A stretch of DNA of 64,000 nt, from assembly GCA_026874595.1 (NCBI GenBank), contig CM049306.1, forward strand, positions 98,633,642 through 98,697,641, read 5' to 3'. The stretch's first letter is position 1; each line of letters starts with the position of its first letter. Below the pieces are notes generated by a model. That model had not been told where the DNA came from. It was given only the letters and a program-made list of their open reading frames with translations, and made no database searches. Source of the stretch: Sipunculus nudus (lineage: Eukaryota > Annelida > Sipuncula > Golfingiida > Sipunculidae). Position numbers and translations under genes: made by a program. Below, piece by piece: positions 14,094 through 25,027 of this stretch.

Positions 14094-14312
14094 GCGGTAT
14101 GCGGAATGCGGTAACATGGAATTCTCAGTGGAGAACTGGATCCCCATACCACGCGGTATAGCGCATACGGGATACGGTAACTCTCTGTATTAGAGCTACG
14201 AATGCAGCATCAACAAGCGGGTTTTGACATCACCTGTCCCATACCACACTGTTTTACCGCCCGTCAAATAAATGCCCCCACGATTTTTTTACCGCATTCT
14301 GCATACCGCGTT
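14094..14312. repeat. Inverted repeat with 22-bp arms
   Basis: The left arm near 14094-14115 (TGCGGTATGCGGAATGCGG) and the right arm near 14290-14311 (TTACCGCATTCTGCATACCG) are reverse complements with one mismatch inside the shared part. About 170 bp lies between them. Further CGGTATnGCGnATACGG-like half-repeats occur inside. It looks like a small foldback element; no target-site duplication was confirmed. Confidence 0.65.
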
Positions 14313-14427
14313 CTACTACCGCAATCCACATATGGCTTACAGCGCACCAAGAAAACGCAGCTGTAGCAGGCTACAAAAAAGTTGGACCTTGTTCTTGAAG
14401 CTACGGCATTTCACAGTCATGAAACAT

Positions 14428-14459
14428 AGGCGGATCCAGAGGGGGCACATGCAGGAGGC
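14428..14459 (-). repeat. Dispersed-repeat edge abutting the truncated LTR
   Basis: The motif GGCGGATCCAGAGGGGG is the reverse complement of the GGATCCGCC-type edge at 7328-7340. It stops right where LTR homology begins at 14460, so a second element inserted into or replaced the 5' part of the LTR. Confidence 0.5.
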
Positions 14460-14579
14460 ATTCATTCCCCTAGACATTTCACGCTGCCTAGTGTTACAGA
14501 ATCTGATTTTTTTTAATCTCTGTTACAGAATTTGTGTTCATCACGCATACGTGATCTGTTTATATTAGGTTCCGTAACA
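14460..14579 (+). repeat. Truncated 5' LTR (last 120 bp)
   Basis: This segment matches 19876-19995 nearly base for base, differing by a few substitutions and small indels, and ends in the same CCGTAACA terminus. About 680 bp of the LTR, including its TATA-like box, is missing. The truncation point coincides with another repeat fragment. Divergence between the two LTR ends shows the insertion is not brand new. Confidence 0.93.
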
Positions 14580-14585
14580 TAAAAT

Positions 14586-14602
14586 TGGGGGCTCTCGTCG
14601 GG
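14586..14602 (+). other. Primer-binding site, tRNA-Pro-like
   Basis: Six bases after the LTR end lies TGGGGGCTCTCGTCGGG. This resembles the complement of a proline tRNA 3' end, which reads TGGGGGCTCGTCCGGG in many retroelements, with a small insertion/shift in the middle. Its position just inside the 5' LTR fits a minus-strand priming site. Confidence 0.65.
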
Positions 14603-14747
14603 TTGCTTAATAGTTTTCAAATTTATTAGGCCTTGACCTGGACACATTGTTTTATCATACATTGTTTACAAGATTACATATTGTTTACAGTACATTGTTT
14701 ACAGGATTTATCTCAGTGGTTTTTTGTTATTGTTTTGACATCTTAAC

Positions 14748-15859
14748 ATGGCAGATTTCAAACCTGAGACATTTGTTGACGATCCCGACCCTGATCAACT
14801 TGAACATTTGTCAAAAGAACAGTTGTTGCGTTTGGGACAACACTTGGGGCTAAGTGTTAAAAAAGCTTTGAGAAAGCCTGATATCATTGCTAAAATCATG
14901 CAAGATCTTATTAGCAAAGGTTTAATTGAAGAGACATTTAATTGAAACATAAAAAATTATAGCCTTGCTGTGCAATTAGAATTGAAAAAGTTGAAAATGC
15001 AACCTGAGCTAGCATTAAAACATTTAGAACTAGAAAAAGAAAAAGAAATTGAGTTAAAACGACTGGAGTTAGAAAGACTTAAAGTAGAACGTAGTCTAAG
15101 TGCTGCCCAAACTCACAGTTTTGATGTAACTAAACCAATTAGACTTGTTCCACCTTTTCAAGAAAAAGAGATTGATAAATATTTCTTACACTTTGAGAAG
15201 GTAGCTGAAAATTTAAAATGGCCTAAGGAAAATTGGACTATGGTTTTACAAAGTATATTTACTGGCAAGGTCAGAGAAATTTATACAGAGCTTTCAGTAG
15301 AAGGTGCTGCTGACTATGACCTGGTAAAACGGTTAATCCTTAAAGGTTAAGAGTTAGTTCCAGAGGCTTAACGCCAGAAATTCAGAAATTGGGAAAAGCG
15401 CAAAGAACAGACTTACGTCGAGTTTGCTAGGTCAACAGAGCAGTTGTTTGATCGCTGGTGTAGTTCTAAAAATGAAATGAAAGATTATGAAAATTTGCGC
15501 CAGTTGATTTTGCTTGAAGATTTTAAGCGCTGCATTAATGCAGATGTTAAAACTTTTCTCGATGAGGAAAGTCCTGAAACACTTGACTTTGCTGCTCAAT
15601 TAGCTGATGATTATTCATTGACACACAAAATGTCCTTTACTAGCAAATCAAACCAGTCATTCACAAATAAGAGTGTAAAACAGTATGGTCAAAAGAAGTT
15701 TACAGCGCAGTCTCCCAGTACTAGTAGTCCTGATAGTTCAGCAAAGCCCATAGTACATCTCAGTCCACGTCCACTGTGTCTAAGTCCAACAAAGACCAGT
15801 CATTTTCAAAGAAAATCTGTAATTACTGCAAGAAGGAAGGTCATCTAATATCTGACTGC
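14748..15859 (+). pseudogene. gag (broken), with CCHC zinc knuckle
   Basis: Gag starts with an ATG at 14748 and reads in one frame to about 15750, interrupted by stops at 14943 and 15348. A shift of frame follows before the nucleocapsid part. Visible parts: an N-terminal leader with LSKEQLLRLGQHLGL, a charged helical KEIELKRLELERLKVERS stretch, a capsid-like segment around PFQEKEIDKYFLHFEKVAEN, and a zinc knuckle C-x2-C-x4-H-x4-C (CNYCKKEGHLISDC) at 15818-15859. The knuckle binds genomic RNA during particle assembly. Length and order are those of a retrotransposon gag; the stops make this copy non-functional. Confidence 0.85.
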
Positions 15860-16300
15860 TGGAATCTTGCGAATAGACCAAATAGCAAACCTTCTGGTTT
15901 TGTTTCAAAGTCTATGCATAGCATCGTACAAGAGCCAGGCTCTTTTCATGTGGATAGGGGGTACAACTCTTTTATTGACTCTGGTAAAGAGTTTAATGCT
16001 ACGGAGGCCCACGTGCCTTCTGAATCCAAAGAAGAATCCGTAGCTTGCGGGGTAAAAACCTCAGTTTATTCCTGCGAGGAATTAAATAAGGCTAGGTCCT
16101 TTCAAGACTCCTGCGAGAAGAGTGTTCTCTAAATGAGGCTAAGTCCTTTTATGACTTGCGAGAGTATTTCAAATGAGGCCAGGTCCTCTTATGACAAACA
16201 ATAGTTTGTTTCTGCTGAGGAAAATTCCTCTGTTGACTCCCATGAGGAGTTTGATGATGAAAAGGATGAAGATTCCTTAGAAGACTCTGAAACAGAGTTT

Positions 16301-16730
16301 ATGACTGACACCTTCAATGTCAGTTCTTTGTTTGATGAGGTTGAGGTAGTTGATTTCTCTCTTGACTCTGAAATGGAGTTATTTGAGCCATTCATACATG
16401 ATAGTTTTGTGTCACTTTCAAGTGATTTTTCAGATTCTACCCCTATTAAAATTTTGAGGGACACTGGTTCAGGCCAGACTCTCATGTTAGCAAACACTTT
16501 GCCATTTTCTAATAGGTCCTTTAATGGTGCACATGCACTTGTTAATGGTGTGTTTTCAGACAGACACACTTCAGTTCCGCTTAACAGAATCCATTTAAAG
16601 TCAGATTTGATTTCTGAGAATATTACTGTGGGCATAAGAACTACTTTACCCTTTAAGGGAATTCAGTTGCTACTAGGCAATGATGTTGCAGGTGACAAAG
16701 TACACCCTGTACCAATAGTGACAGAAAAGC
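16301..16730 (+). pseudogene. Retropepsin-type aspartic protease
   Basis: The catalytic triad appears as LRDTGSGQ with the aspartate codon at 16460, and the C-terminal ILLGND-type motif appears as LLLGNDVAGDKVHP near 16660-16705. Retropepsins cleave Gag-Pol and act as dimers. The preceding region is acidic and serine-rich, with tandem-like CEExxKARSF repeats at about 16060-16190. The frame is open through the protease itself, but an upstream stop at 16130 separates it from gag. Confidence 0.85.
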
Positions 16731-16827
16731 CGTCACTTGATCAGGGCACTGATCTGGAAAGTCAGGAAATTCCTGGTTTGTATACTTCATGTGCTGTAAC
16801 TAGATCTATAGACAAGAAAAACACAAG

Positions 16828-17525
16828 TGTTTTCAGAGCTCTGACCATGTTTTTGTCAACTTTTGGATTACCAAAATCTGTCCAGTCTGACCAAGGGTCA
16901 AATTTTATGTCTGGCTTATTCCAACAAGTTAACTTGAGCTAGGTATAAAACGGTACAGCTCTTCGCCATACCATCCTGAAAGTCGGGGCGCCCTCGAGCG
17001 TTTTCACCAGACATTAAAAAACATGATCAGAACTTATTGCCATGACACACAGAAAGACTGGGATGAAGGAATCCACCTATTGCTGTTTGCTGTCAGAGAA
17101 TCCTTTCAAGAGTCCATGGGTTTCAGTCCCTTTGAACTAGTTTTTGGACACTCCGTTCGAGGTCTATTGAAACTGCTTAAAGAAAAACTCTTGTGTGAAA
17201 ATCCTGATTCTCTTAGTTTACTGCAGTATGTCTCAGACTTTCGCACTAAACTACACAATGCTTGTGAGAATGCAAGATCAAATTAAAAATCTGCACAAGG
17301 TAAAATGAAAACAAAGTATGACAAGCACACTGTAAGTAGGAAGTTTGAGCCTGGTGAAAAGGTCCTTGCCTTATTTCCCATCCCTGGCAGACCTCTGCAA
17401 GCTAGTTTTTTTGTCCTTACATTGTTGACAAGAAAGTCAGTGATTTAAATTACATACTGTTGACACCAGAAGGCATAAGAAGAAATAATTGTGCCATATT
17501 AACATGTTGAAAACCATATTATGAC
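16828..17525 (+). pseudogene. Integrase, C-terminal half, upstream of RT
   Basis: The preserved part starts inside the catalytic core at FLSTFGLPKSVQSDQGSNF, which carries the second catalytic aspartate. After a frame change near 16930 it continues with SSPYHPESRGALERFHQTLK, which carries the catalytic glutamate. A third segment (FEPGEKVLALFPIPG, then, one frame later, PYIVDKKVSDLNYILLTP) is the GPY/F-type C-terminal module. The HHCC zinc domain and first catalytic aspartate are absent: sequence jumps from the protease tail (CAVTRSIDKK) straight into the core. Position before RT is unusual for Ty3/gypsy and diagnostic for the Gmr1-like group. Confidence 0.88.
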
Positions 17526-17666
17526 CGAAATAGCACATCAGATGTTGTACAAAATGTAACTGCTGTTAATTGTGTAAACACTGACCCTGACCCAGTTAAA
17601 GTAGATACTGATTGTAAGTGTGATGCAGACATTCAGTGTGGTACAGTACCATTAAAAAACTCAGAC

Positions 17667-18699
17667 GTGCTTAACAACCTGAATGCCAAACTGTCACACC
17701 TTACCGCACAACAACAACAAGATCTCAAGAACCTGCTGCGGAATTATGAACATTTGTTTAGTGACATTCCAACGCGAACTAACATGTTGTGCCATGACTT
17801 CGATGTTGGCGAGGCAAGCGCAGTCAAGCAACATCCATATAGACTGAATCCAGAAAAGCAAAAGTATCTACAGGATGAGATTCAATATTAGCTGGACAAT
17901 GATTTTATTGAACCTAGTAACAGTAACTGGAGTTCACCATGTATTCTTGTGCCAAAACCTGATGGAAGTTACCGTATGTGCACAGATTATCGAAAACTGA
18001 ACTCTGTCACCAAGACTGACACGTTCCCGATTCCGAGGATCGATGATTGTATTGATAGAGTCTGTAGCTCCATGCATGTTTCCAAGTTTGACTTTCTAAA
18101 AGGATTCTGGCAAGTTTCGCTTACAGAAGTGTCCGCCTTTGTGACGCCGCAAAACACTGTAACAGTATAAAGTTATGCCGTTTGGCATGAAGAACTTGAC
18201 AGCCACGTTCCAGCGCCTCATCCATATGGTTGTCAAGGACATTCAGGGCTGTGACGCATATATTGATGACCTTATTGTGTACAGCGACACCTGGGAGAAA
18301 CATCTGCGAATTCTTCGCGACCTCTTCGAAAGACCCAGTGAAGCACGTCTGACCGTCAACTTAGTAAAATCTGAGTTTTGTCATGCACAAGTAACATTTT
18401 TGGGTCATATTGTAGGGCAGGGTCAGGTAAAACCTGTTGATGCTAAGATAAGTGCTATTTCTGCATTTCCTAGACCAGAGAACAAAAAGCAAATAATGCG
18501 TTTTCTTGATATGGTTGGGTACTACAGGAAGTTTTGTCCAAATTTTGCTGCAGTAGCTGAACCTTTGACTAATTTGTTAAAGAAAAAACAAAAGTTTGTA
18601 TGGAATGTTCAGTGTGAAAGTGCATTTCCGAATCTGAAAGCAATTCTGCAAAGTTCACCAGTTTTAGCAGCTCCAATCTTTTCTGTACCTTTTAAGTAA
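17667..18699 (+). pseudogene. Reverse transcriptase
   Basis: Conserved blocks are in order: VKQHPYRLNPEKQ, the PKPDGSYRMCTDYRKLN block, SKFDFLKGFWQVSL, MPFGMKNLTATFQRL and the catalytic YIDDLIVYSDTWEKHL, then TFLGHIVGQG and MVGYYRKFCPNFA of the thumb. The enzyme copies element RNA into DNA. A stop at 17889, a small in-frame loss after QVSLTE, and a stop plus frame change at 18168-18175 break the gene; another stop at 18697 separates it from RNase H. The catalytic aspartates are intact. Confidence 0.95.
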
Positions 18700-19065
18700 G
18701 CTGTGGATGCTAGTAATACTGCTGCTGGTGCTGTGTTGTTACAAGAAGGCAATGATGGCATAGATCATCCAATTTGTTATTTCTCAAGAAAGTTTAATGC
18801 AAACCAGAAAAACTACTCCACTTTTGAAAAAGAATGTTTGGCTTTGATTTTGGCGTGGCAACATTTTGAAGTTTATGTTACTTCATCAGTCAGGCCTATC
18901 ATTGTCTATAGTGATCACAATCCCCTCACGTTCATGAACAAGTTGAAGTGTAAAAATCAAAGATTCTTGAGATGGAGTTTGTTCTTACAGGATTACAATT
19001 TTGATATCATGCACATTAAAGGGAAAGACAATATACTTGCCGATTGCTTATCGAGATGTTTATGA
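18700..19065 (+). pseudogene. RNase H domain
   Basis: This is in the same frame as the preceding RT segment after the stop at 18697. The catalytic pattern is visible: aspartate in VDASNTAAGAVLLQ, glutamate in TFEKECLALILAWQHF, and aspartate in IVYSDHNPLTF, ending with HIKGKDNILADCLSRCL and a stop at 19063. It removes the RNA strand during reverse transcription. No integrase follows; the frame ends about 120 bp before the polypurine tract. Confidence 0.93.
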
Positions 19066-19183
19066 AATGTTGTAAACAGGATGTTTATGTAATGTTGTAA
19101 ATAAGATGATTTTTGAGATGTAAAATTTTAGTGACTGTGATCGCAAAAAGAAAGTTTTCCGTGAAAACTTTCTTTTTTCTTAT

Positions 19184-19194
19184 AGGAGGGGGAG
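19184..19194 (+). other. Polypurine tract
   Basis: AGGAGGGGGAG directly precedes the TGTTAC start of the 3' LTR, the expected place for plus-strand priming. Confidence 0.88.
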
Positions 19195-19457
19195 TGTTAC
19201 AGGTGCTCTTTTTATTATGTGACACGGGCGTAACTCCTGTTGTGGCACTCGTGTCTGGCCGCGTATTACAGTCTATATTTAATCCGTACTGGTTGAACTC
19301 TTGTTGTCGTGCTGGCTTGGGGTGAGATCAAGTGTACACCATTGTGTGTAAAGGCACAGCGATGTCTTTCTAGAGAATTCCTGAAACGATTGAACTACTG
19401 TGTTGTGCAAGATCTTATGGACTGTTCGAGAAGTGTAAAATTCTCGGGGTGTGAAGG

Positions 19458-19466
19458 TATATAAAG
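19458..19466 (+). promoter_or_regulatory. TATA-like box in the 3' LTR
   Basis: TATATAAAG lies inside the LTR about 375 bp upstream of its AATAAA, fitting the U3 promoter of a retrotransposon. Function is inferred from position only. Confidence 0.55.
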
Positions 19467-19832
19467 AGGCAGTGTTTTAGAACCAGGCAGAGGGCAGATA
19501 GAACAGCAGAGCAGATTCCAGCGGACGTAGAAGCGTGTGTCAGATTCTAGGACCTTATCCGACGAATGCGGCAATTACACATTTTCAAAGACTTTCTCCT
19601 GGATTTTATGCATTTGGACTTGAGTTTACTTTCTGGGTTGTTGCAAGAACTTTCCACTGGACTGTCATTCTCCGAGAGTATACATTTAGGGAACTTATCG
19701 TGGTGACGCTGTTGGTATCCAGGTACTGTTCACATTATTTTTCTATGTGATTGTGTCGACTTGGTGCTATACCGCTGTTTTACTGTATAATTGTATTGAT
19801 TTAGTGTATTGTATTTTTAGGGTTGTTGTCAG

Positions 19833-19838
19833 AATAAA
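19833..19838 (+). terminator. Polyadenylation signal in the 3' LTR
   Basis: AATAAA followed by a T-rich stretch, about 160 bp before the LTR end, suits the R/U5 boundary. Confidence 0.55.
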
Positions 19839-20314
19839 TTTTAGTTATTTGTTAACAAAAAACACTGATTTCTTTATTCATTCCCCTAGACATTTCACGC
19901 TGCCTTGTGTAACAGAATCTGATTTTTTTAAATCTCTGTTACAGAATTTGTGTTCATCACGCATACGTGATCTGTTTATATTAGGATCCGTAACAACTGG
20001 CATACATCATATGCTTTACAGTGTTCTGGCAATATTACCATTTTTTTATGTAATTTTATATAGTTACGCAGATTTCGGCAAGGCAAAACTCCCACTATAA
20101 AAGGCATATTCTTTCTGGTGAATTGCTAGCCCATTGAATGGATAGTTCATGAAGAATATGAATATATTTCGAGGTTAATGTAGGTTTTAGAAAGCATATT
20201 TGCATAAAAAAATACGTTTGCCGAGAAGAATACTTGCAAATGTTCAGCATCGTCAGACTACCAAGTCTGTGGTAGCTGTGAAAAGCACAACTGAAGATAA
20301 ATTTCAGCATCTTT

Positions 20315-20625
20315 TAGGCAAAAAAAATAAAAAAAAGTTGGTTCTCAGGCACTTTTTCGAGAAATCACTGCGGGCGGGCGGTATTTTATTTTTGACCTTT
20401 TTTGTATGTTTCGATAAAAATGTCATACGACCAAGGAAAAACATGAAAATAACAGGGTGTTTTTGCTTAACAGGTAAAAGTACTACATAACAAAGGAAAT
20501 CGTATCAAAATTGTATTATTTAATCTTCTTGAAAGATGAAAATCAAAATAAAATAATTTGATGCGGGGGTTTAAAATTGACGCGGGCGGTGCCAGAGAAC
20601 CATACCTTTATTTTTTTTGGCCTTA
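20315..20625. mobile_element. MITE-like element, short copy (~310 bp)
   Basis: The termini are inverted. The left end reads TAGGCAAAAAAAATAAAA then GGTTCTCAGGCAC; the right end, reversed, reads TAAGGCCAAAAAAAATAAA then GGTTCTCTGGCACCGCCCG. The GCGGGCGGG next to each end is also shared. A second member with the same termini but a much larger interior is at 45281-46318. No coding capacity. A TTA target duplication is possible at both edges. Confidence 0.7.
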
Positions 20626-22539
20626 GCAGTATTTTTTTTCGATCCGTACAAGGTTTGTACAAATTGTATTAAGAAACGATAATGATATAGATTTACAAAG
20701 AGTGGTCCCGGCTTTTGGTGGAAAATTATTCGTCTGCGGCTTTAAAATAAGGGAGGTTACTGAAAGGATGGATTTGTGAGTGTAGGGGTGGTGTGAAACC
20801 GACCAAAGAAATCGTTATACATTTAGTTAATAAACGAATATTTGTTAAACAAATGTTATAATTTCATTTCAGTGTTGAGTATGTCTTTCGTGCAGTGTCC
20901 CTCTTCTTTATGTAACACGTTAGCATCTTTCCTTGATTCAAGAATACAGAAATGCTTAAATATGATATTATATTTGTCGAATGTTCGAAGATTTAGTAAG
21001 TGTGACTATGATTTAAAGTGTGTTTGGTATTCATATTTCTAAAGAATATTCATTGTTAGATCATTATGAAACGGGATGAACCTCATATAAATTCAGGTTT
21101 CAATATGTTTCACATTTCTTTCAGTGTAGTTTTTATAATTCAAATGTTTCTGGTAATCATATATATTGCCATTGCCGCTAAATATTTATTGACACAACGG
21201 TGTGTTATTTTAATGGCGTTGCTATTTGTAGGATCTCAAAACATTACATGACATGTATTAAATTTTAACTATGTGCCGAATGAGATATAGTGAGTTTAAT
21301 CAAAGTTAATTTGAATTCAACTTGATTTTAAATTTATTTATGGTTTAAATTCCCATTTATCACAGGTTTTCCTGCATAAATGCCACTATTTAAGGTCACA
21401 AAGGAAACTGCATATTTTGTATAACATTCAACGCTGCTCTTTTATATGAAGATGCTGAGCAAAGAACATTAAAATCACCCCCTATATAGCTAATTCCTAG
21501 ATCTACCAATGTGATATAAATGCTATATAACGTCAAAAGTATGTCTACTGTCTGCTGTAAATAATGCAAAACTCATTTGAAAAAACTTAATCATTAATTA
21601 TTCAATAAAAAAAATTATACCTCAGCAACGCTGGAATTTCCTAGGCACGGACTAAATTACTTATAACTTATCCCGAATGTTTTATTGGAATACATGTTGC
21701 ATGTCGCTATTAGCAGTATCAACCAAATATAAAAACAGCTCTACCATTGTTGCAAATTATTAACACTAAATCACTGTCAAAGCGCTGTTGGGATAATATA
21801 CTACTGGGTGGCCTTGACTTTTGTCATCTACAGTGCTGCAGAATTGTTTATGTACACGTCGCACCACAAAAGCAAACTCTTAATTCGGTAATATTTCGTA
21901 CTTGACGAGGTGTTTATTTGACTCGAACGTCAGCCATGCCGTGCTGTTCGTAATCTCACTTGCTGGTGATATGATTTAGATATTTCTCTAACAGCGGCAT
22001 AAATAATAGAGACCAATAACTAAGTTAGTTACTACTTATACAAGCGACCTGGCTATTTTTTGTTGAATGAAAATCAGGCGTTCAAATGTCTGCAGGTCAC
22101 ATTGATGTAACGGTCATAACTGGTTTACGCCACTCGTGTTTCCTAAAATGTTCCCATGGGAAGATAATCTTTTAGTTGTGTTTCTATGTGTTTTTGTTTG
22201 CGATAAGTAATTGATTATTGTGTTAACCTCTTGATTTTGCATTATAAAACGACAGATTAATGTATATTTCCATTGATTGGACCCAAAATTAATTCCCCCA
22301 GTATAAAAATACATTATATCATAGTTACAAAGAATAAAGAGACATTTATACTGTTTTCCTCCAATTACTCCTGACAATGAGCATGATGTCTTATAATCTG
22401 CAGAGCTGTTTCCATATTCTTGCTTTAAACTATGTATGTATATGTGTATATGCGTGAACTAGCAAGAATATTCAGGGTGCAGTGACGACTTAAATATATA
22501 GATTCGGCCCTACGCGTTGATATACAAGCTGAAAAACGG

Positions 22540-22752
22540 GTTCAAGCTAGAACCCAAAAGGGTTCTTCAGAGTGGACTGGATGGGGAACCCTTTAAGGTT
22601 CCTGCTGGAACCTTAAAGGGGCTTATTTTGGAAACTCCTGAGGGTTCTTACATGGAACCTGTAAGGTTCAAGCTAGAACCTCTTCAAAGGTCACAGGAAC
22701 CTTTCAAGGTTCTTCGAGGTGGACTGAGTGGGGAACCTTGAAAGGTTCTTTG
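22540..22752. repeat. GGTTC-rich palindromic repeat
   Basis: About 210 bp is built from alternating AAGGTTCC and GGAACCTT motifs, for example AACCCTTTAAGGTTCC and GGAACCTTAAAGG around 22590-22620, with a repeated GTGGACTGxxTGGGGAACC at 22571 and 22722. It can fold into several hairpins. The 74-codon frame across it is a by-product of the repeat. Confidence 0.65.
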
Positions 22753-24186
22753 TTGATTATGGCTTTACCATATCCTTCGAGGTATATAATAACTCTCTGT
22801 CATAACCTATCTTTCATGTAATAAATCTTTAGTCTTGGAAAGTATATTTGTTCCCACAGAATGATGTCCATTGAAATGTGACGAGTATTCTTTGAAACTA
22901 CCACACATTTTGACCTCAAAGTTAACAAAGGGACTATAAGTCTAATATTAGATAAATATCGTCATAATAACTTTCAATTTTTTTATGTTTTACATCCTTT
23001 TGCTTTAATGTGGGTCCCTGGAAGGTCCTTGGACCAAGTGCCATGGCTTTGACCTTCGATTTCCAACCTCACTTTGATAGTCCCAGCTTTTAGAATATTT
23101 ATCACACTAAACAACCAATCAGCAGGTTTTTAATGTTGGTCTTTAGTCACGTGATCAATGACTTTGACCACCATCATTGGGACAGCGATATCAAAAATAG
23201 ACTGAGTCTCAGATACAGATTTAATTGCCTTTCTAAAATAGTTTGCAAGCCGTGGTCTTGGTTTCTTCTCATTTTATTAGCCCATGTTCATCCTGTCATT
23301 GATCAACTAATTTATAATAGTATTATCAGTGTAAACGGCATAACATGGCTTCTCCACTCAGCTTATGGTTTGGAACTGATCTGCCAATTCATTAAAAATT
23401 ATTTCCATATTTCCATGGGTACCCCATGACAGAACACTCTTTTATAGTCCGAAAGCATATAAAAAACCTAGGTGTACTAAAGGTATAATAAATCAAAGTG
23501 CGATACCAAGAGAATGACTAACACAAGTTCAGACATGCATGGTGTATATATGTATATGGGTCACTTATTTATATATGACGTAGTGGTTAGTAACTTCTAA
23601 ACAGGGAAGGTACATACCATATGAGTATGTATGCTGCAAACGGGCCATAAACAAATATTTATTGCACGTTTAAATTATCAAGGAATATATGAAAAAAAAA
23701 AAATAAACATACTTAAACCATCCTTTTTAGTTGGCATTTCATTTCTAAATGAAATATTGTGATGCACATCCTCCAAAAAGATCCTTAGTACAGCTTTGTT
23801 TCATGCAAAATGAATAAACTTTATTACCACAAGCGATTTTGTTATTTCTAATTATAGAAACCGATGTATCATAGATAAGGTGGCAGTTTGATTTGCATTT
23901 TGCACAAACCGCTCAGCTGGCTGTGAATATTTTTGAAACTGGTACCATTTTCATTTTCCCGAAGAATGGTTTCGGCCCTTTTGAAGTTTTTATTGTCCTA
24001 AATTGTGGTATGTCTGGTTACATGTATAAAACTATTACCTGATAATGCGCCAATAACTTGCAATCAAATCCCTCATTTTATTGTAGATATAGGTAAGAGC
24101 ATCGATTTATAAAAATGACAACAGATGTTTATTTGTTAGAGCACCACCAGGTGGCGACGTAGGCTGGCACCATTATTTATCCACAT

Positions 24187-24480
24187 TCAGCAGTTTGTAA
24201 CTGTAACTTATTAACGTGTGACCTTGAAAGTAAGGATAAAGCCACATACTTAACTTATACTTTTAAATTTTCGAATTTTCTTGTTTTTTTAACAGTTTGT
24301 AGTTTGTAACTTTAATTAGTTACGTGAGACCAGTGACCTTGAAAGTAAGAATTTAAAAATAACGCATTCTAAAATCTCATTGTTTAGTTTTGAATTTTCT
24401 TATTTTTAATAGATTGTAGTTGGTAACTGTATTTTTTATCTACATGTGGCCAGTGTGCTCGAAAATAAGGATAAAAAGAA
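24187..24480. repeat. Degenerate ~113-bp tandem repeat, three units
   Basis: Units start near 24190, 24299 and 24414 with GTAGTTTGTAACTxTAA. Each continues with CxxGTGACCTTGAAAGTAAG and an AT-rich tail ending TTTCTTATTTTT-like. Divergence is substantial, so this is old. Confidence 0.6.
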
Positions 24481-24966
24481 TTCTTAAATCATATTGTTTA
24501 GTTTCGATTTTTTTTAAATAAAAGGTTTTGATGTACGCACCCATTGAATTAAAAAATTCATTATTGTATGCTAGTGTATGCATAATTTACAAATGCTTTT
24601 GCCATAGTAGTGAGTTGATCATTCATAACCCCTGAAACTTATCTATGTTTCATAAATTTGGAGGGCACTTGATTTTTTTTTATTGTGCTCAAAACGGGGC
24701 ACGTGTATGATGCCGCCCATGCACTACATTTTAGAAATTAGCAGGTCAAATTACACAAAAACACAAGCAACAAATTATACTAGATAAGAAGATACTACTC
24801 TTGGTAATCATGTCAGATCATGTTCCATTACAATGATTACATGAATGTGGGACTTGTTCAAAGTATCAAAGCCGGCAATCTCTAACTTGTATGACTGTAG
24901 TAACAGCATATTATTTCAGGACTTCTTTTTAACTTGTGCAAGTTCTCTTTATTCGGCTGAGATATG

Positions 24967-24968
<2 letters not shown>

Positions 24969-25023
<55 letters not shown>
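24969..25023. repeat. (AT)n microsatellite
   Basis: A 55-bp uninterrupted AT tract. Confidence 0.98.

Positions 25024-25027
<4 letters not shown>

Larger units (their letters stand above)
14460..19995 (+). mobile_element. Decayed Gmr1-like Ty3/gypsy LTR retrotransposon
   Basis: A 5.5-kb retrotransposon is bounded by the last 120 bp of a 5' LTR and a full 801-bp 3' LTR. Internal order: primer-binding site, gag with CCHC knuckle, aspartic protease, integrase (second half only), reverse transcriptase with YIDD, RNase H, polypurine tract. RNase H is followed within about 120 bp by the polypurine tract, so there is no integrase in the usual downstream place. This PR-INT-RT-RH order with Ty3/gypsy-type enzymes is the hallmark of Gmr1-like elements. 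The coding part changes frame at least four times and has several in-frame stops; with the missing integrase N-terminal half and 5' LTR it cannot be autonomous. Confidence 0.9.
19195..19995 (+). repeat. Complete 3' LTR (801 bp)
   Basis: The LTR begins TGTTACAGG and ends CCGTAACA, giving TGTTAC/GTAACA terminal inverted repeats. A TATA-like TATATAAAG lies at 19458-19466 and an AATAAA signal at 19833-19838, giving a plausible U3-R-U5 order. Only its last 120 bp has a partner at the 5' end. No target duplication can be checked because the 5' LTR start is lost. Confidence 0.93.
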
